The notes under the pieces: model-generated
What the model was told of the DNA's origin: nothing
Databases searched by the model: none
Seen by the model: only the letters and a program-made list of their open reading frames with translations
Origin: CADCWK01 sp964244115
GTDB lineage: Bacteria > Chloroflexota > Chloroflexia > Thermomicrobiales > UBA6265
Assembly: GCA_964244115.1 (NCBI GenBank)
Contig: CAXTHM010000053.1
Location: 1 to 28,930, forward strand
Reading direction: 5' to 3'
DNA: 28,930 bases
Shown: in pieces, positions 6,195 through 14,052 of the stretch
Layout: each line of letters begins with the position of its first letter
Numbering within the stretch: the first letter of the stretch is position 1
Translations under genes and position numbers: made by a program

Positions 6195-7877
6195 TCAGCC
6201 CACGGTCAGGGGAAGCGCATGGTCGGACCACGCGCCGAAGAGGTCGTAGAGCCGAAGCGTCAGGTTGGTGGGTGCGCTGCCGACCGGAATCGGTACGGGG
6301 AGCGAGGCCACGAAGGTCCGGTCCCGGCCGCTCCGGAACGACCAGGCGGCCGGCGTGAACGGCTCTCGGGCCGCCGGGCCGTGTACACCCAGGTGGACCG
6401 CCCAGCCGGTCAGCCAGTCGGACCAGTGCCCGGTGAGCGGCGGGCCGTCAGGATCGGAACGGACGAGATGACCGTTGCGTACCGCGAGACCGCGCTGGGG
6501 TGCTGCGGTCGCAATAATCACGAGATCGTCGAGCGTCACGATCAACTCGGTCGGGTCCGTTTCGCGGTCATCCAGGGCGACAGTGGCGGAGAGCGCATAC
6601 CGCCGGGGTGGTCCAGCCGGATGGCCCCCAATCGTCTCGCCCGGGGCGAACGCTGACAGGTCCGACGGCTCGACCAGTACGGTTTCCACCCGGGATATCT
6701 CAGCGCGACTGGGCGGTGTACTCCCCTCGCCGGGCACCTGCGGGGCCGCAGCGCAGCGAGCGTCGCCTTCAGCGGGTGAGCGAGCAGGTGAGCCGGAGAG
6801 GGGCCGGGGGGGAGGTCCGCTCCGCCGCCTGGGCGCTTCGATCGGACCTCCCTCTCGCACCACGCTGACCGGAACACCGGCCTTGACGAGGCGAGATCGG
6901 GTCGCGGCGATGGCGAGCGGTGAGGCGTCGATCCCGACCGACGGCCGACCCAGCCGGCTGGCAGCGAGTAGCGTCGTGCCGGAGCCGCAGCAGGGGTCGA
7001 GGACGAGGTCGCCGGGGGCCGTCGTCGCGAGGATCAGCCGTTCGAGCAGGGCGACCGGTTTCTGGGTCGGGTAGCCGGTCCGCTCGCCGCTCGTCGGGGC
7101 GACGGACGGGATCTCCCAGACCGAGCCGACCGGCTTGCCGCCCTTGAGGTCGTACTCCCGACCGTAGCTGCGCATGAACCGGGTGCCGTCTTCGCGGGTG
7201 TGCCGGTACTTGTTCGCCATCGCCGGGCTGACCTCGCCGCGGACAGGCGTGAAGACCGCGGTATCGGACTTCGCGTAGAGCAGCAGCGTGTCGTGCTTAT
7301 GCGGGAAGCCCCGGCGCGAGGTGCCGTTGCCGAGGCCGTAGCTCCAGACGATCTCGTTGCGGAAGGCGTCGGGGCCGAACAGCTCGTCGAGGAGCAGCCG
7401 CAGGTGGGCGCTGGCCCGGTGGTCGCAGTGCAGACAGAGCCAGCCATCGTCGGCCAGGACGGAACGGAGCCGGGTGAGCAGGTCGTACATGAAGGTCAGG
7501 TAACCGGGCAGCCCCCCCTCCCAGACATCCCGGTAGGCCGGCAGGCGGAGATCGGGCCGGCCGGAGCCCCGCTCGCCGACCGGGACCGTGGCGCTGAACG
7601 TCGCGCCCGTCGCGAACGGTGGGTCGAGGTAGATCAGCCGGGGGGGCCCGGACGGGAGCGCCGGGTCGCCGGCTCGCCAGGCACCCATCACCCCGCCCGC
7701 CTCCCCCGAGACCAGGGTGGTGGTCGCCAGTGGCCCGGATTCCGGTGGTGCCGCCGAGGTCCAGCGCTCATGGGGGCGAAGCGGTGGGCCGGTTGGGGAC
7801 GCCGGGAGATCGCCGGTCGGTCTGCCGGGCCAGTTCAGGCTGATACCGGTGGCTGGGCCCGGTCCGGGCGGTGGCAT
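6195..7877 (-). CDS. Orphan beta-class N6/N4 DNA methyltransferase with C-terminal extension
   Basis: A 560-residue site-specific DNA methyltransferase (N6_N4_Mtase family) that methylates adenine N6 or cytosine N4 using S-adenosylmethionine. The catalytic motif DPPF (residues 85-88) comes before the SAM-binding motif DPCCGSGTT (294-302), the order of the beta class. YPTQKPVALLERLI, just before the SAM motif, is also typical. No restriction endonuclease or helicase gene is adjacent, so it appears solitary. Two oddities: about 35 residues (roughly 350-386, Arg/Pro/Ser-rich) are encoded by a copy of dispersed palindromic repeat A (6721-6826), and beyond it lies a 170-residue C-terminal region ending in LRLYDLFGAWSDHALPL, which resembles the C-terminal region I recall from some type III-like methylases. 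The start ATG at 7875-7877 has GGGG 8 bases upstream. The N-terminal 50 residues are Pro/Gly-rich. Confidence 0.9.
   Translation of the reverse strand: MPPPGPGPATGISLNWPGRPTGDLPASPTGPPLRPHERWTSAAPPESGPLATTTLVSGEAGGVMGAWRAGDPALPSGPPRLIYLDPPFATGATFSATVPVGERGSGRPDLRLPAYRDVWEGGLPGYLTFMYDLLTRLRSVLADDGWLCLHCDHRASAHLRLLLDELFGPDAFRNEIVWSYGLGNGTSRRGFPHKHDTLLLYAKSDTAVFTPVRGEVSPAMANKYRHTREDGTRFMRSYGREYDLKGGKPVGSVWEIPSVAPTSGERTGYPTQKPVALLERLILATTAPGDLVLDPCCGSGTTLLAASRLGRPSVGIDASPLAIAATRSRLVKAGVPVSVVREGGPIEAPRRRSGPPPRPLSGSPARSPAEGDARCAAAPQVPGEGSTPPSRAEISRVETVLVEPSDLSAFAPGETIGGHPAGPPRRYALSATVALDDRETDPTELIVTLDDLVIIATAAPQRGLAVRNGHLVRSDPDGPPLTGHWSDWLTGWAVHLGVHGPAAREPFTPAAWSFRSGRDRTFVASLPVPIPVGSAPTNLTLRLYDLFGAWSDHALPLTVG
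6721..6826 (+). repeat. Palindromic repeat A, copy 2, inside the methyltransferase gene
   Basis: It starts CTCCCCTCGCCGGGCACCTG and contains TTCAGCGGGTGAGCGAGCAG, then GTGAGCCGGAGAGGGG and a tail GGAGGTCCGCTCCGCC. It is nearly identical to 989-1082 except for about 12 extra bases in the loop. On the minus strand it is translated without a stop as part of the methyltransferase, giving residues such as SGSPARSPAEGDARC and PQVPGEG. It therefore acts as an in-frame coding insertion between the catalytic part and the C-terminal region. Confidence 0.85.
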
Positions 7878-8011
7878 GCGGTCGTCCCCGTGTCATCCCG
7901 CCCCGAGTCCGGTGATCCGGGGCGTGGAGGTAACAGCCTACATGGCCCCACGGGGCACTGTTGCCCTGTGCCGCGGCCTCTCTGGGCCATGGCCCATATC
8001 GATCGAGGCAT

Positions 8012-8052
8012 AGGGCAGCGGCGCCAAGGCATCGCCCTGGCGCCGCTACCCT
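8012..8052 (-). terminator. Hairpin after the PhoD gene
   Basis: AGCGGCGCCA (8017-8026) pairs perfectly with TGGCGCCGCT (8038-8047) over an 11-base loop, extended by AGGG/CCCT flanks. It lies 34 bases beyond the PhoD stop codon on the minus strand, so is a likely terminator. The remaining spacer to the methyltransferase (7878-8011) also holds the perfect 14-base palindrome TGGGCCATGGCCCA (7983-7996). Confidence 0.6.
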
Positions 8053-8085
8053 GTACACCGTTTCCTCTGGGGATCGGCCCCGAGC

Positions 8086-9726
8086 CTATGCCTCGCTGGC
8101 CCCAGCCTGGCCCGCTTCGATGACCCATGACGTCAGCGTCGAGACGGTGGCCGTCTCGTCGGTCACGTTCGGGACGGTCCGAAAATCGGCCGTCCAGGTA
8201 TCAGCGGTCAGGGTATTGAGCGTGTAGCCGTGCAGCCCGTCGACGAACTGGATGTGCGGGTTGATCAGCAGCGCCAGCTGGAGCTGCGGGACGAGCGGGT
8301 TGTCGGCGGTCAGGGAGGTGCAGACGAACTCGGTCGCGACGGTGGCCGAGGTGGCGTCCTCGAAGTCCATCTTCAGGTCGTTGACCCAGGCGCAATGGAT
8401 GTCCCCGCTGAGCACGACGGCATTCATGATCGACCGGCTGTCGATGTGCTGGAGCAGGCGGTTCCGGGCGGCGGGGTAACCGTCCCACTGGTCCATCGGG
8501 AACGACGGCTCGCCGGTACTGACGTTGAGCTGGGCCATCATGGTCTGCTGACCGATCGACTTCCAGGTCGCGACGCTGGCGTCCAGGGTCGCGAGCACCC
8601 ACTGCTCCTGCTCCGGGCCGAGCATCGTCAGGTTCGGGTCGAGCGCCTGCGGGCAGCGGACGCTGACGGTGTCGCCGCAGGGCTGATCGCTGCGGTACTG
8701 GCGGCCGTCGAGCATCGCGACGTCGAGCAGCGAGCCGTAGCGAAAGCTGCGGTAGAGCTGCATGTCCGGGCCGGTCGGGATGCTGGACGGCCGGAGGGGC
8801 ATGTGCTCGTAGTAGGCCTGGTAGGCGGCGGCGCGGCGCTCGAGGAAGGTGTCGGTCGGGTTCGCGTCCTCGCTGATCGCGTTGGCGTAGTTGTTCTCGA
8901 CCTCGTGGTCGTCCCAGGTCACGATCCACGGCGCGGCGGCGTGGGCGGCCTGCAGGTCGGGGTCGGTCTTGTACTGGGCGTGGCGGTTGCGGTAGCCGGT
9001 CAGCGTCGTGGTCTCGTCGCCGACGTGACTGCGGACCGGATCGTACGTCGAGGGGACGTAGCCGGACTCGCTCGGGTACTCGTAGATGTAGTCGCCGAGG
9101 TGGAGGACGAAGTCCGGTCGGTCTCCGGCGATCCCGCGATACCCGGTGAAGAAGCCATGCTCGTAGTTGGAGCAGGAGGTGTGGGCGAACCGGACCCCGT
9201 CGACCGTGGCGTCGTTGGCCGGGGCCGTCAGGGTTCGCCCGACCGGGCTGACCTCGGAGCCGACCATGAACCGGTAGAAGTACTCGGTCGCGGGTTCGAG
9301 CCCGGTGACATCGACGTGGACGCTGTGGGCGAGATAGGGGGACGCGACGGCCGTCCCGCTCTGGGTGATCTCACCGAAGGCGTCGTCGGCGGCGAGCTCC
9401 CAGCGAACCTCGACCGGGACCGGCGGCATCCCACCGCCGCCGGTCGGGGTCGGCGCGAGCCGGGTCCAGAGGACGACCCCGTCCGGGAGCGGGTCACCCG
9501 AGGCGACGCCGAGGGTGAACGGCGAGCCATCGAAGGCGATCGAGGCGACCGGCGTGCCCTCGGGTGCTCCCTGGCCGAGGACGACACTGGCGCGGCCCGG
9601 CAGGCTGGCCATGATCCCGAGGGAGGCGAGTGCGCCGGTCCCGGCGATCAGCCGGCGGCGGGACATCGAGCGGACGAGGGCGTTCTCGAAGCGGGCTCGG
9701 GCCGGCGAGATGGCGGTCGTGGTCAA
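8086..9726 (-). CDS. phoD: PhoD-family alkaline phosphatase/phosphodiesterase, Tat-exported
   Basis: A 546-residue secreted metallophosphoesterase of the PhoD family, releasing phosphate from mono- and diesters outside the cell. The N-terminus has a twin-arginine signal: SRRRLIAGTG (from about residue 22) followed by a hydrophobic segment ALASLGIMASLPG. Then come an N-terminal Fn3-like domain (FTLGVASGDPLPDGVVLWTR, typical of PhoD_N) and the metallophosphatase domain with HLGDYIYE (Asp212), WDDHEVENNY (residues 271-280) and LSGDIHCAW (Asp442, His444), all metal-binding motifs. I place the start at TTG 9724-9726 because AAAGGGA precedes it by 5-6 bases; alternatives are ATG at 9801, 9792 or 9666, none with a ribosome site. 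Length agrees with secreted PhoD enzymes. It is transcribed away from the PhnP-like gene, which suggests a common phosphate role. Confidence 0.93.
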   Translation of the reverse strand: MTTTAISPARARFENALVRSMSRRRLIAGTGALASLGIMASLPGRASVVLGQGAPEGTPVASIAFDGSPFTLGVASGDPLPDGVVLWTRLAPTPTGGGGMPPVPVEVRWELAADDAFGEITQSGTAVASPYLAHSVHVDVTGLEPATEYFYRFMVGSEVSPVGRTLTAPANDATVDGVRFAHTSCSNYEHGFFTGYRGIAGDRPDFVLHLGDYIYEYPSESGYVPSTYDPVRSHVGDETTTLTGYRNRHAQYKTDPDLQAAHAAAPWIVTWDDHEVENNYANAISEDANPTDTFLERRAAAYQAYYEHMPLRPSSIPTGPDMQLYRSFRYGSLLDVAMLDGRQYRSDQPCGDTVSVRCPQALDPNLTMLGPEQEQWVLATLDASVATWKSIGQQTMMAQLNVSTGEPSFPMDQWDGYPAARNRLLQHIDSRSIMNAVVLSGDIHCAWVNDLKMDFEDATSATVATEFVCTSLTADNPLVPQLQLALLINPHIQFVDGLHGYTLNTLTADTWTADFRTVPNVTDETATVSTLTSWVIEAGQAGASEA

Positions 9727-10050
9727 GGACGTCCCTTTCAGCGGGTCGGTCGGTCTGACATCGTCGGACGTAGTGGTGGTGGATGCAGACATCGTGGTCA
9801 TGGGCAGCGGTGACGGCGGCGGATCGTGCCCATCACCGCTCAGCATACCGAACGCCGGTCGTCGGTCCGTCAACGAAACGTTACGTGGACGAGGCCGACC
9901 TGATTCGACCCTGGCGTTCGTGCGCGACGACGGGATGGCCATCGCCACTATTTGACCGGGAGTTAACACACACCCGAGGCGCCGCCATCACGATGACCGA
10001 TGCCAACGAGCAACGGTCCGGACCGGATATTCGAGACGGGGAGCTATCCT
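9727..10050. promoter_or_regulatory. Divergent promoter region between PhoD and PhnP-like genes
   Basis: 324 bases separate the two divergent starts, so both promoters must lie here. AT-richer patches occur at about 9870-9890 (containing AACGAAACGTTACG) and 9950-9970 (TTTGACCGGGAGTTAACACA). I could not identify a certain Pho box or promoter. If the upstream ATG of PhoD were used, 9727-9801 would be coding. Confidence 0.4.
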
Positions 10051-10905
10051 GTGCAACTGACTTTCCTGGGCACGGCCGCGGCCGAGGGCTACCCGAACGC
10101 GTTCTGCGCCTGCGCCAACTGCGAGACCGCCCGGACCCGCGGCGGCCGGAACATCCGCCACCGGTCGAGTGCGCTCATCGACGGCCAGTTCCTGATCGAC
10201 CTCGGGCCGGACCTCCAGTCGGCCTCGTCGGCGCTCGGCATCCCGCTGACGGGGATTCGGTACGCCGCCCAGACCCACGAGCACATCGACCACCTCGAGC
10301 CCGGCAACTTCTTCAGCCGGAGCGACATGGTCGGCGTCCCGAACAAGATCGAGATGGAGTGGCTGGCGACAGCGGGGGCGCTCGACCGGGCCAGCCGGAC
10401 CTTCGACGGCTTCCAGCCGGGCGAGAGCTTCGCCAGCGCGGCGGTGCAGGAGCGGTTCAATGTCCGGCACACGGCGATCGCCCCGTACGAGGAGCGCCAG
10501 CTCGGGCCGTACCGGATCTTCGCCGTCCCGGCCAACCATGCGAAGAACATCCAGCCCCTGCTCTACGCGATCGAGCGGGACGGTCGCCAGTTGTTCTACG
10601 CCACGGACACGACGACGCTCCCGGCCGAGGTCTGGCGGGCGCTGGCGGAGCGGGGCTGGCGGTTCCACGTCGTGGTGATGGACCACACCTTCGGGGTCGA
10701 GGACCGTTCGACCGGGCACCTCAACGCGGCCGAGTTCCGTCTCCACCTCGATGCCATGCGCGAGCACGGGCTGCTGGCCGAGGATGCCCGGATCTACGCC
10801 ACCCACATCGCTCATCACAGCAACCCGCCGTACGAGGAGCTCGTCGCGCTGACGATGCCTTACGGTTACGACGTCGCCTGGGACGGACTGACGATCGAGG
10901 TCTGA
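10051..10905 (+). CDS. PhnP-like metallo-beta-lactamase-fold phosphodiesterase
   Basis: A 284-residue cytosolic metallo-hydrolase. The start is GTG at 10051 with GGGGAG 7 bases upstream, giving VQLTFLGTAAAEGYPNAFC, the typical beginning of PhnP-like proteins; a longer ATG start at 10000 is less likely. The CACANC cluster close after the start matches the structural zinc site of PhnP. The MBL metal motif THEHIDHL (H-x-H-x-D-H), then PANHA, YATDTT and ATHIAHHSN follow in family order. In the C-P lyase pathway PhnP opens 5-phosphoribosyl 1,2-cyclic phosphate; no other phn gene is present here, so a wider cyclic-phosphate or related diesterase role is equally possible. It is divergent from PhoD and convergent with the DinB-like gene, 15 bases away. 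Confidence 0.85.
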   Translation: MQLTFLGTAAAEGYPNAFCACANCETARTRGGRNIRHRSSALIDGQFLIDLGPDLQSASSALGIPLTGIRYAAQTHEHIDHLEPGNFFSRSDMVGVPNKIEMEWLATAGALDRASRTFDGFQPGESFASAAVQERFNVRHTAIAPYEERQLGPYRIFAVPANHAKNIQPLLYAIERDGRQLFYATDTTTLPAEVWRALAERGWRFHVVVMDHTFGVEDRSTGHLNAAEFRLHLDAMREHGLLAEDARIYATHIAHHSNPPYEELVALTMPYGYDVAWDGLTIEV

Positions 10906-10920
10906 GGCCGGGGTCGTCGA

Positions 10921-11349
10921 TCAGGTGCCGGCCTGCTCCGCCAGCAGATCCCGGATCGGGACGTGCTGCGGGTCATGCCCGGCGCTGTCATCGTCGACGA
11001 TCGTCCAGAGCACCCCGCCGGGCTGACACGCCTCATCATCGGCGCCACTGACCGCCGTCCGGAACGCGAGCCAGGCGGCGTCGAATTCGGTCATGACCTC
11101 GGGCATCGGGCGGCTCGCCATCCGCGACCGCAGCTCGTCGTTGAACGCGTCGAGGTCCCACGGCTCCCGGCTGGCGACCTCCTCGCCCTCCGGCAACGGC
11201 GTGCCGGTGATCCGCCGGACGGCCATCCGGTCCCAGAGGGCAAGATGCGCCACGACGTCGTGGAGCGTCCAGCCTCCGCCGATCTGCTGGTCGGCGTCGT
11301 CCAGCCGCTCGGCCACGAACCGCTCGAGCTCGGCCCGCATCGCACCCAT
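10921..11349 (-). CDS. DinB-like / maleylpyruvate isomerase-fold small protein
   Basis: About 142 residues with the DinB-like four-helix-bundle pattern: GGWTLHDVVAHLALWDRMAV, where the His of LHDVVAHL is a metal ligand in this superfamily, and later a C-terminal HVPIRDLL segment. Family members are metal-binding proteins, some using bacillithiol or mycothiol; the function of this one is unknown. Start problem: the first ATG (11347-11349) has no ribosome site, whereas GGAGAGGA (11380-11387) lies further upstream in frame, 3 bases before an ACG codon (11374-11376). The extra residues TDRETLLTTM would make a natural DinB N-terminus, so translation may begin at ACG or the original ATG may be lost. 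Convergent with the PhnP-like gene. Confidence 0.75.
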   Translation of the reverse strand: MGAMRAELERFVAERLDDADQQIGGGWTLHDVVAHLALWDRMAVRRITGTPLPEGEEVASREPWDLDAFNDELRSRMASRPMPEVMTEFDAAWLAFRTAVSGADDEACQPGGVLWTIVDDDSAGHDPQHVPIRDLLAEQAGT

Positions 11350-11815
11350 CGTCGTCAGCAGCGTCTCACGGTCCGTCTGTCCTCTCCGATCGTCCGGGCC
11401 GTCCTCGGGCTGGCCGGCCGGAATACCTGGGTCGTTCGTTTTCGCACCTGGTCGGATTTGCCGACCAGATTCCCCATTTCAAGGACATTGGGTCGAACGG
11501 TGTCATGTCGACGTAGTGACATCGGCAGCATTCCGGCTGACGGGGAATGATCTCGCGGAATAGGTATCGATAGCTGGTGGAATAAGTAGTTCTACTTATG
11601 ACAAACACGCCGCGATCCGTCAGCATGATAGCTGTCAGCCGACAGACCGTTCCGGCGACGATCAGCCGGGACGGCGCGGAGTTCGGGGTCGATCGAGGGG
11701 CTCAGGCCAGGCTGAACATACGTGGGGTGCTCGGCTGGTCGTTGCCCATCATTGTGGAGCTATTGGGTCATCGGGTGGTGGCACGCGGACCGGCGAGCTC
11801 TGTCGGAGAGTCCGG
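11350..11815. other. Spacer with two dyads, lower G+C
   Basis: 466 bases between the divergent DinB-like and LysE genes. It is less G+C-rich than its surroundings. CTGGTCGG/CCGACCAG (11448-11468, loop ATTTG) forms an 8-bp hairpin, and ATAAGTAG/CTACTTAT (11582-11599) is a tight dyad. Short open frames on both strands here have no ribosome site and no recognisable domain, so I call none of them genes. Promoters for both neighbours should lie in this stretch. Confidence 0.5.
11582..11599. promoter_or_regulatory. 18-base dyad, operator-like
   Basis: ATAAGTAG and CTACTTAT are perfect inverted repeats separated by TT. Such an AT-rich symmetric site is unusual in this GC-rich DNA and fits a dimeric regulator binding site. 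It is 216 bases upstream of the LysE-family start, and no regulator gene lies beside it. Confidence 0.4.
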
Positions 11816-12490
11816 ATGAGTCATGAGATCGGGTTTCTGCTCGCGACCGGTTTTGGGTTGGGCCTGGCTTACGCGGCGGTGCCCGGCCCGGTGAATACGG
11901 AGTCGATCCGGCGTGGGTTCGCCGGGGGGTTCTGGCCCGCCCTCCTGATCCAGGTCGGCGCGATGGTCGGAGATATCGTCTGGGCCATCCTCGGGCTGGC
12001 CGGCGTCGCGGTGCTCTCGGGTTCCGACGCGATGTCGGTCCTGCTCGGGGCGGCCGGAGCCGGGTTCCTGCTCGTCCTGGCCCACGGGACGTTTCGCTCG
12101 GCGCTGGCGGGGGTCGATCAACGGGCCATGCCGTCGGCCAGGCCGGGGCGTCACGTCGTCGTGGGCGCGATGTTCTCCCTCGCCAATCCGATCGGGATCG
12201 CCTTCTGGGCCGGCGTCGGCGGCGGGCTGGTCGTCACGCTGGACACGCCGTCCCAGAGCGAACTCGCCGTCGTGCTTGCCAGCTTCATGGTGGCGGTCGT
12301 GTTCTGGGCAGTGCTGCTCGCGGCGGGGATCACCGTCGGGCGGCGCTACGCGAGACCCGGACTGTTTCGCCTCATCGATGTCGGGACGGGTATCGTCCTC
12401 GGCTGGTTCGGCCTCCGGTTGCTCTATTCGACCGTGCAGGTTGCCGCCGACTGGTTCCAGCCGCTGACGACCCTGATCGCGCGGATGTGA
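11816..12490 (+). CDS. LysE/RhtB-family amino-acid exporter
   Basis: A 224-residue inner-membrane protein of the LysE superfamily, which exports amino acids or related small molecules driven by the proton gradient. The N-terminal helix is followed by AVPGPVNTESIRRGFAGG, the family's conserved G-P-x-N segment, and then several hydrophobic helices (about six in total), including a second conserved region ANPIGIAFWAGVGGG. The start ATG at 11816 has GGAG 7 bases upstream (11805-11808). Length is typical. Substrate unknown; neighbours give no hint. Convergent with the SRPBCC gene, 40 bases away. Confidence 0.88.
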   Translation: MSHEIGFLLATGFGLGLAYAAVPGPVNTESIRRGFAGGFWPALLIQVGAMVGDIVWAILGLAGVAVLSGSDAMSVLLGAAGAGFLLVLAHGTFRSALAGVDQRAMPSARPGRHVVVGAMFSLANPIGIAFWAGVGGGLVVTLDTPSQSELAVVLASFMVAVVFWAVLLAAGITVGRRYARPGLFRLIDVGTGIVLGWFGLRLLYSTVQVAADWFQPLTTLIARM

Positions 12491-12530
12491 GCCGCCACGG
12501 GGTCCTGGCGACGCCAAGTCGCCTGTCCCG

Positions 12531-13007
12531 CTACCCCTTCGGGATGGCGGTCGGCAGTCCGCGCAGCGTGGCCTCGATTCCGGCGGTGTTGCTCTTCGGC
12601 ACCCCCATCAGCCGGTAGATCGGTGTCGCGCGGGAGTTGGTGAAGTCCCAGGTCTCGGTCACGCGGGTCTTCCCGTCGGCCAGCGGCTCCAGTTCCCAGC
12701 GCCAGGTGTGGCCGGCCGGGTGGCGCCACTCGATCTCCCGGTTCTCGGTCAGCCGCGTCACGGTGCTCTTGATCCGGTACGGCACGCCGAACTGCTTCAT
12801 CGACACCGTGAACGTGTCGCCCTGCTTGAGATGGTCCGGGCCGGAGACGCCCTTGCCGACGGTCCCGGAGCCGTCCAGCTCGTGGTGCCGGCGCGGGTCG
12901 GACAGGCGGGCGAAGATCGCCTCGGCCGGGATATCGACGGTGACGCGTCGAGAGACGGCCTTCGGGCCGCGGTCGACCGTCTCGACGGTGACGGGTGACG
13001 TGGACAT
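12531..13007 (-). CDS. SRPBCC (START/Bet v1-like) family protein
   Basis: A 158-residue soluble protein of the polyketide cyclase/dehydrase (SRPBCC) type, which has a hydrophobic ligand pocket. Visible: a beta-strand/helix start VSRRVTVDIPAEAIFARLSD, a middle strand REIEWRHPAG and a strand pair TWRWELEPLADGKTRVTETW, typical of this fold. The start ATG at 13005-13007 has GGGAG about 6 bases upstream. Ligand and pathway unknown. It could be a lipid- or polyketide-binding protein or a stress-response START-like protein. Confidence 0.85.
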   Translation of the reverse strand: MSTSPVTVETVDRGPKAVSRRVTVDIPAEAIFARLSDPRRHHELDGSGTVGKGVSGPDHLKQGDTFTVSMKQFGVPYRIKSTVTRLTENREIEWRHPAGHTWRWELEPLADGKTRVTETWDFTNSRATPIYRLMGVPKSNTAGIEATLRGLPTAIPKG

Positions 13008-13334
13008 ATGGTGCTCCCGTGTGCCCGGTTCGCTGCCCTGCCGCGTGTCGGATCGGTGGCGGCAGGGCCCAGGCCGCTGAGGCTGACACGCACGAGATGT
13101 TCCGCTCCCGAACGAAAGGGCTCCCGCCGACCGACGTGGTGCGGTTCCAGCTCCGTCCTGATCGACGCGGTCCGATCCTGGCCCGATCGAATGCCGGGCT
13201 CGCCGGGCCTGGTGACGAGGGCGTCGGCTACGCTGATCGCCGTGTCCTCACCCCGTACGCTGACGGTCCCGCACTACGGGCGTCTGTCCGTATGGACCAG
13301 ATACGTGAGGGCGCCAGCATCTCCGGATCGTTCG
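13008..13334. other. Spacer upstream of the SRPBCC gene, with a hairpin
   Basis: 327 bases between the SRPBCC start and the RNHCP stop, both on the minus strand. GCCCTGCCGC (13035-13044) and GCGGCAGGGC (13059-13068) form a perfect 10-bp stem with a 14-base loop, located in the 5' leader 28 bases before the SRPBCC start. It may end the RNHCP transcript or act as a leader structure. The rest contains no supported gene. Confidence 0.4.
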
Positions 13335-13805
13335 TCAGATCGCGAGAGCGTCCGCTGGCGTGCCGCGGATCGTCTGCCGTACCTCGACCTCCGGGAGACC
13401 ACGCAGGACGCCGAGGCTGTCGTCGGCGGCGAGCCGGTTGTGCCGCTCCAGACCGCAGCGCTCGCAGCGGTGGACGATGACCTCCTCGCCCTTGGGCCGG
13501 CGGAAGGTGGCGACGGGCGCCATCAGGCCGCCGCACTGGCTGGCCCGGTCGCCCATCGTCCGGTCGTCGATGTGGAGGCTGTAGAGGCAGTGCGGGCAGT
13601 GGTTGCGATGATGCCCGCCGGATACCGTCGGCCCGACCCGCTCGCCGCAGTGGCCGCAGGTGAACGGGTCGCGCTCGTTGGGCGCCGGGGTGGGCTTCGG
13701 CGCCAGCATCTGGGTGCGGCGGGCGGTGCGGGCGCTGACCTGCTGCTCACGCTCGGCGCGGCGCTCGGCGCGGCGGGCGTCTCGGGTACGGCGATGGGAC
13801 GGCAA
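13335..13805 (-). CDS. RNHCP-domain zinc-ribbon protein
   Basis: A 156-residue protein with a basic N-terminus (residues 1-30, Arg-rich) and several Cys pairs: C50/C53, C70/C73 in HHRNHCPHC, C91, and C114/C117. The RNHCP string is the signature that names the RNHCP domain family. The layout suggests two zinc ribbons, a likely nucleic-acid or ribosome-associated small protein; the biochemical role is not known. The start is TTG at 13803-13805, supported by AGGAG 6 bases upstream. It lies divergently beside the GT39-like gene, with 247 bases between the two starts. Confidence 0.85.
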   Translation of the reverse strand: MPSHRRTRDARRAERRAEREQQVSARTARRTQMLAPKPTPAPNERDPFTCGHCGERVGPTVSGGHHRNHCPHCLYSLHIDDRTMGDRASQCGGLMAPVATFRRPKGEEVIVHRCERCGLERHNRLAADDSLGVLRGLPEVEVRQTIRGTPADALAI

Positions 13806-14052
13806 CGGGAACTCCTGTCGGCGGCGCGGGTGATCCGTGGGACCTAACGATACAGCGGGTCGACCGCGGATCGCGAGTATCAGCCATCCCGGTGGGCCCG
13901 GATGGCGAACGACCGGCCCCGGTCCGAGCCGGCCGAATGGGTCCGGATCTGCCGCCGGGTCAGCAATCGTTTACTCGCTCCGACACGATCGATACGGTAA
14001 AGTCCACCGACGCAGACCATCGCAACCCAGTCAGTCCAGGTCGAGGAAACGC

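Noticed and set aside
8230..9813. A 527-codon plus-strand open frame
   Set aside because: Antisense to PhoD, whose strand has the Tat signal and metal motifs.
11366..11626. An 86-codon minus-strand open frame with several Cys
   Set aside because: No ribosome site and it overlaps the leader of the DinB-like gene; composition not convincing.
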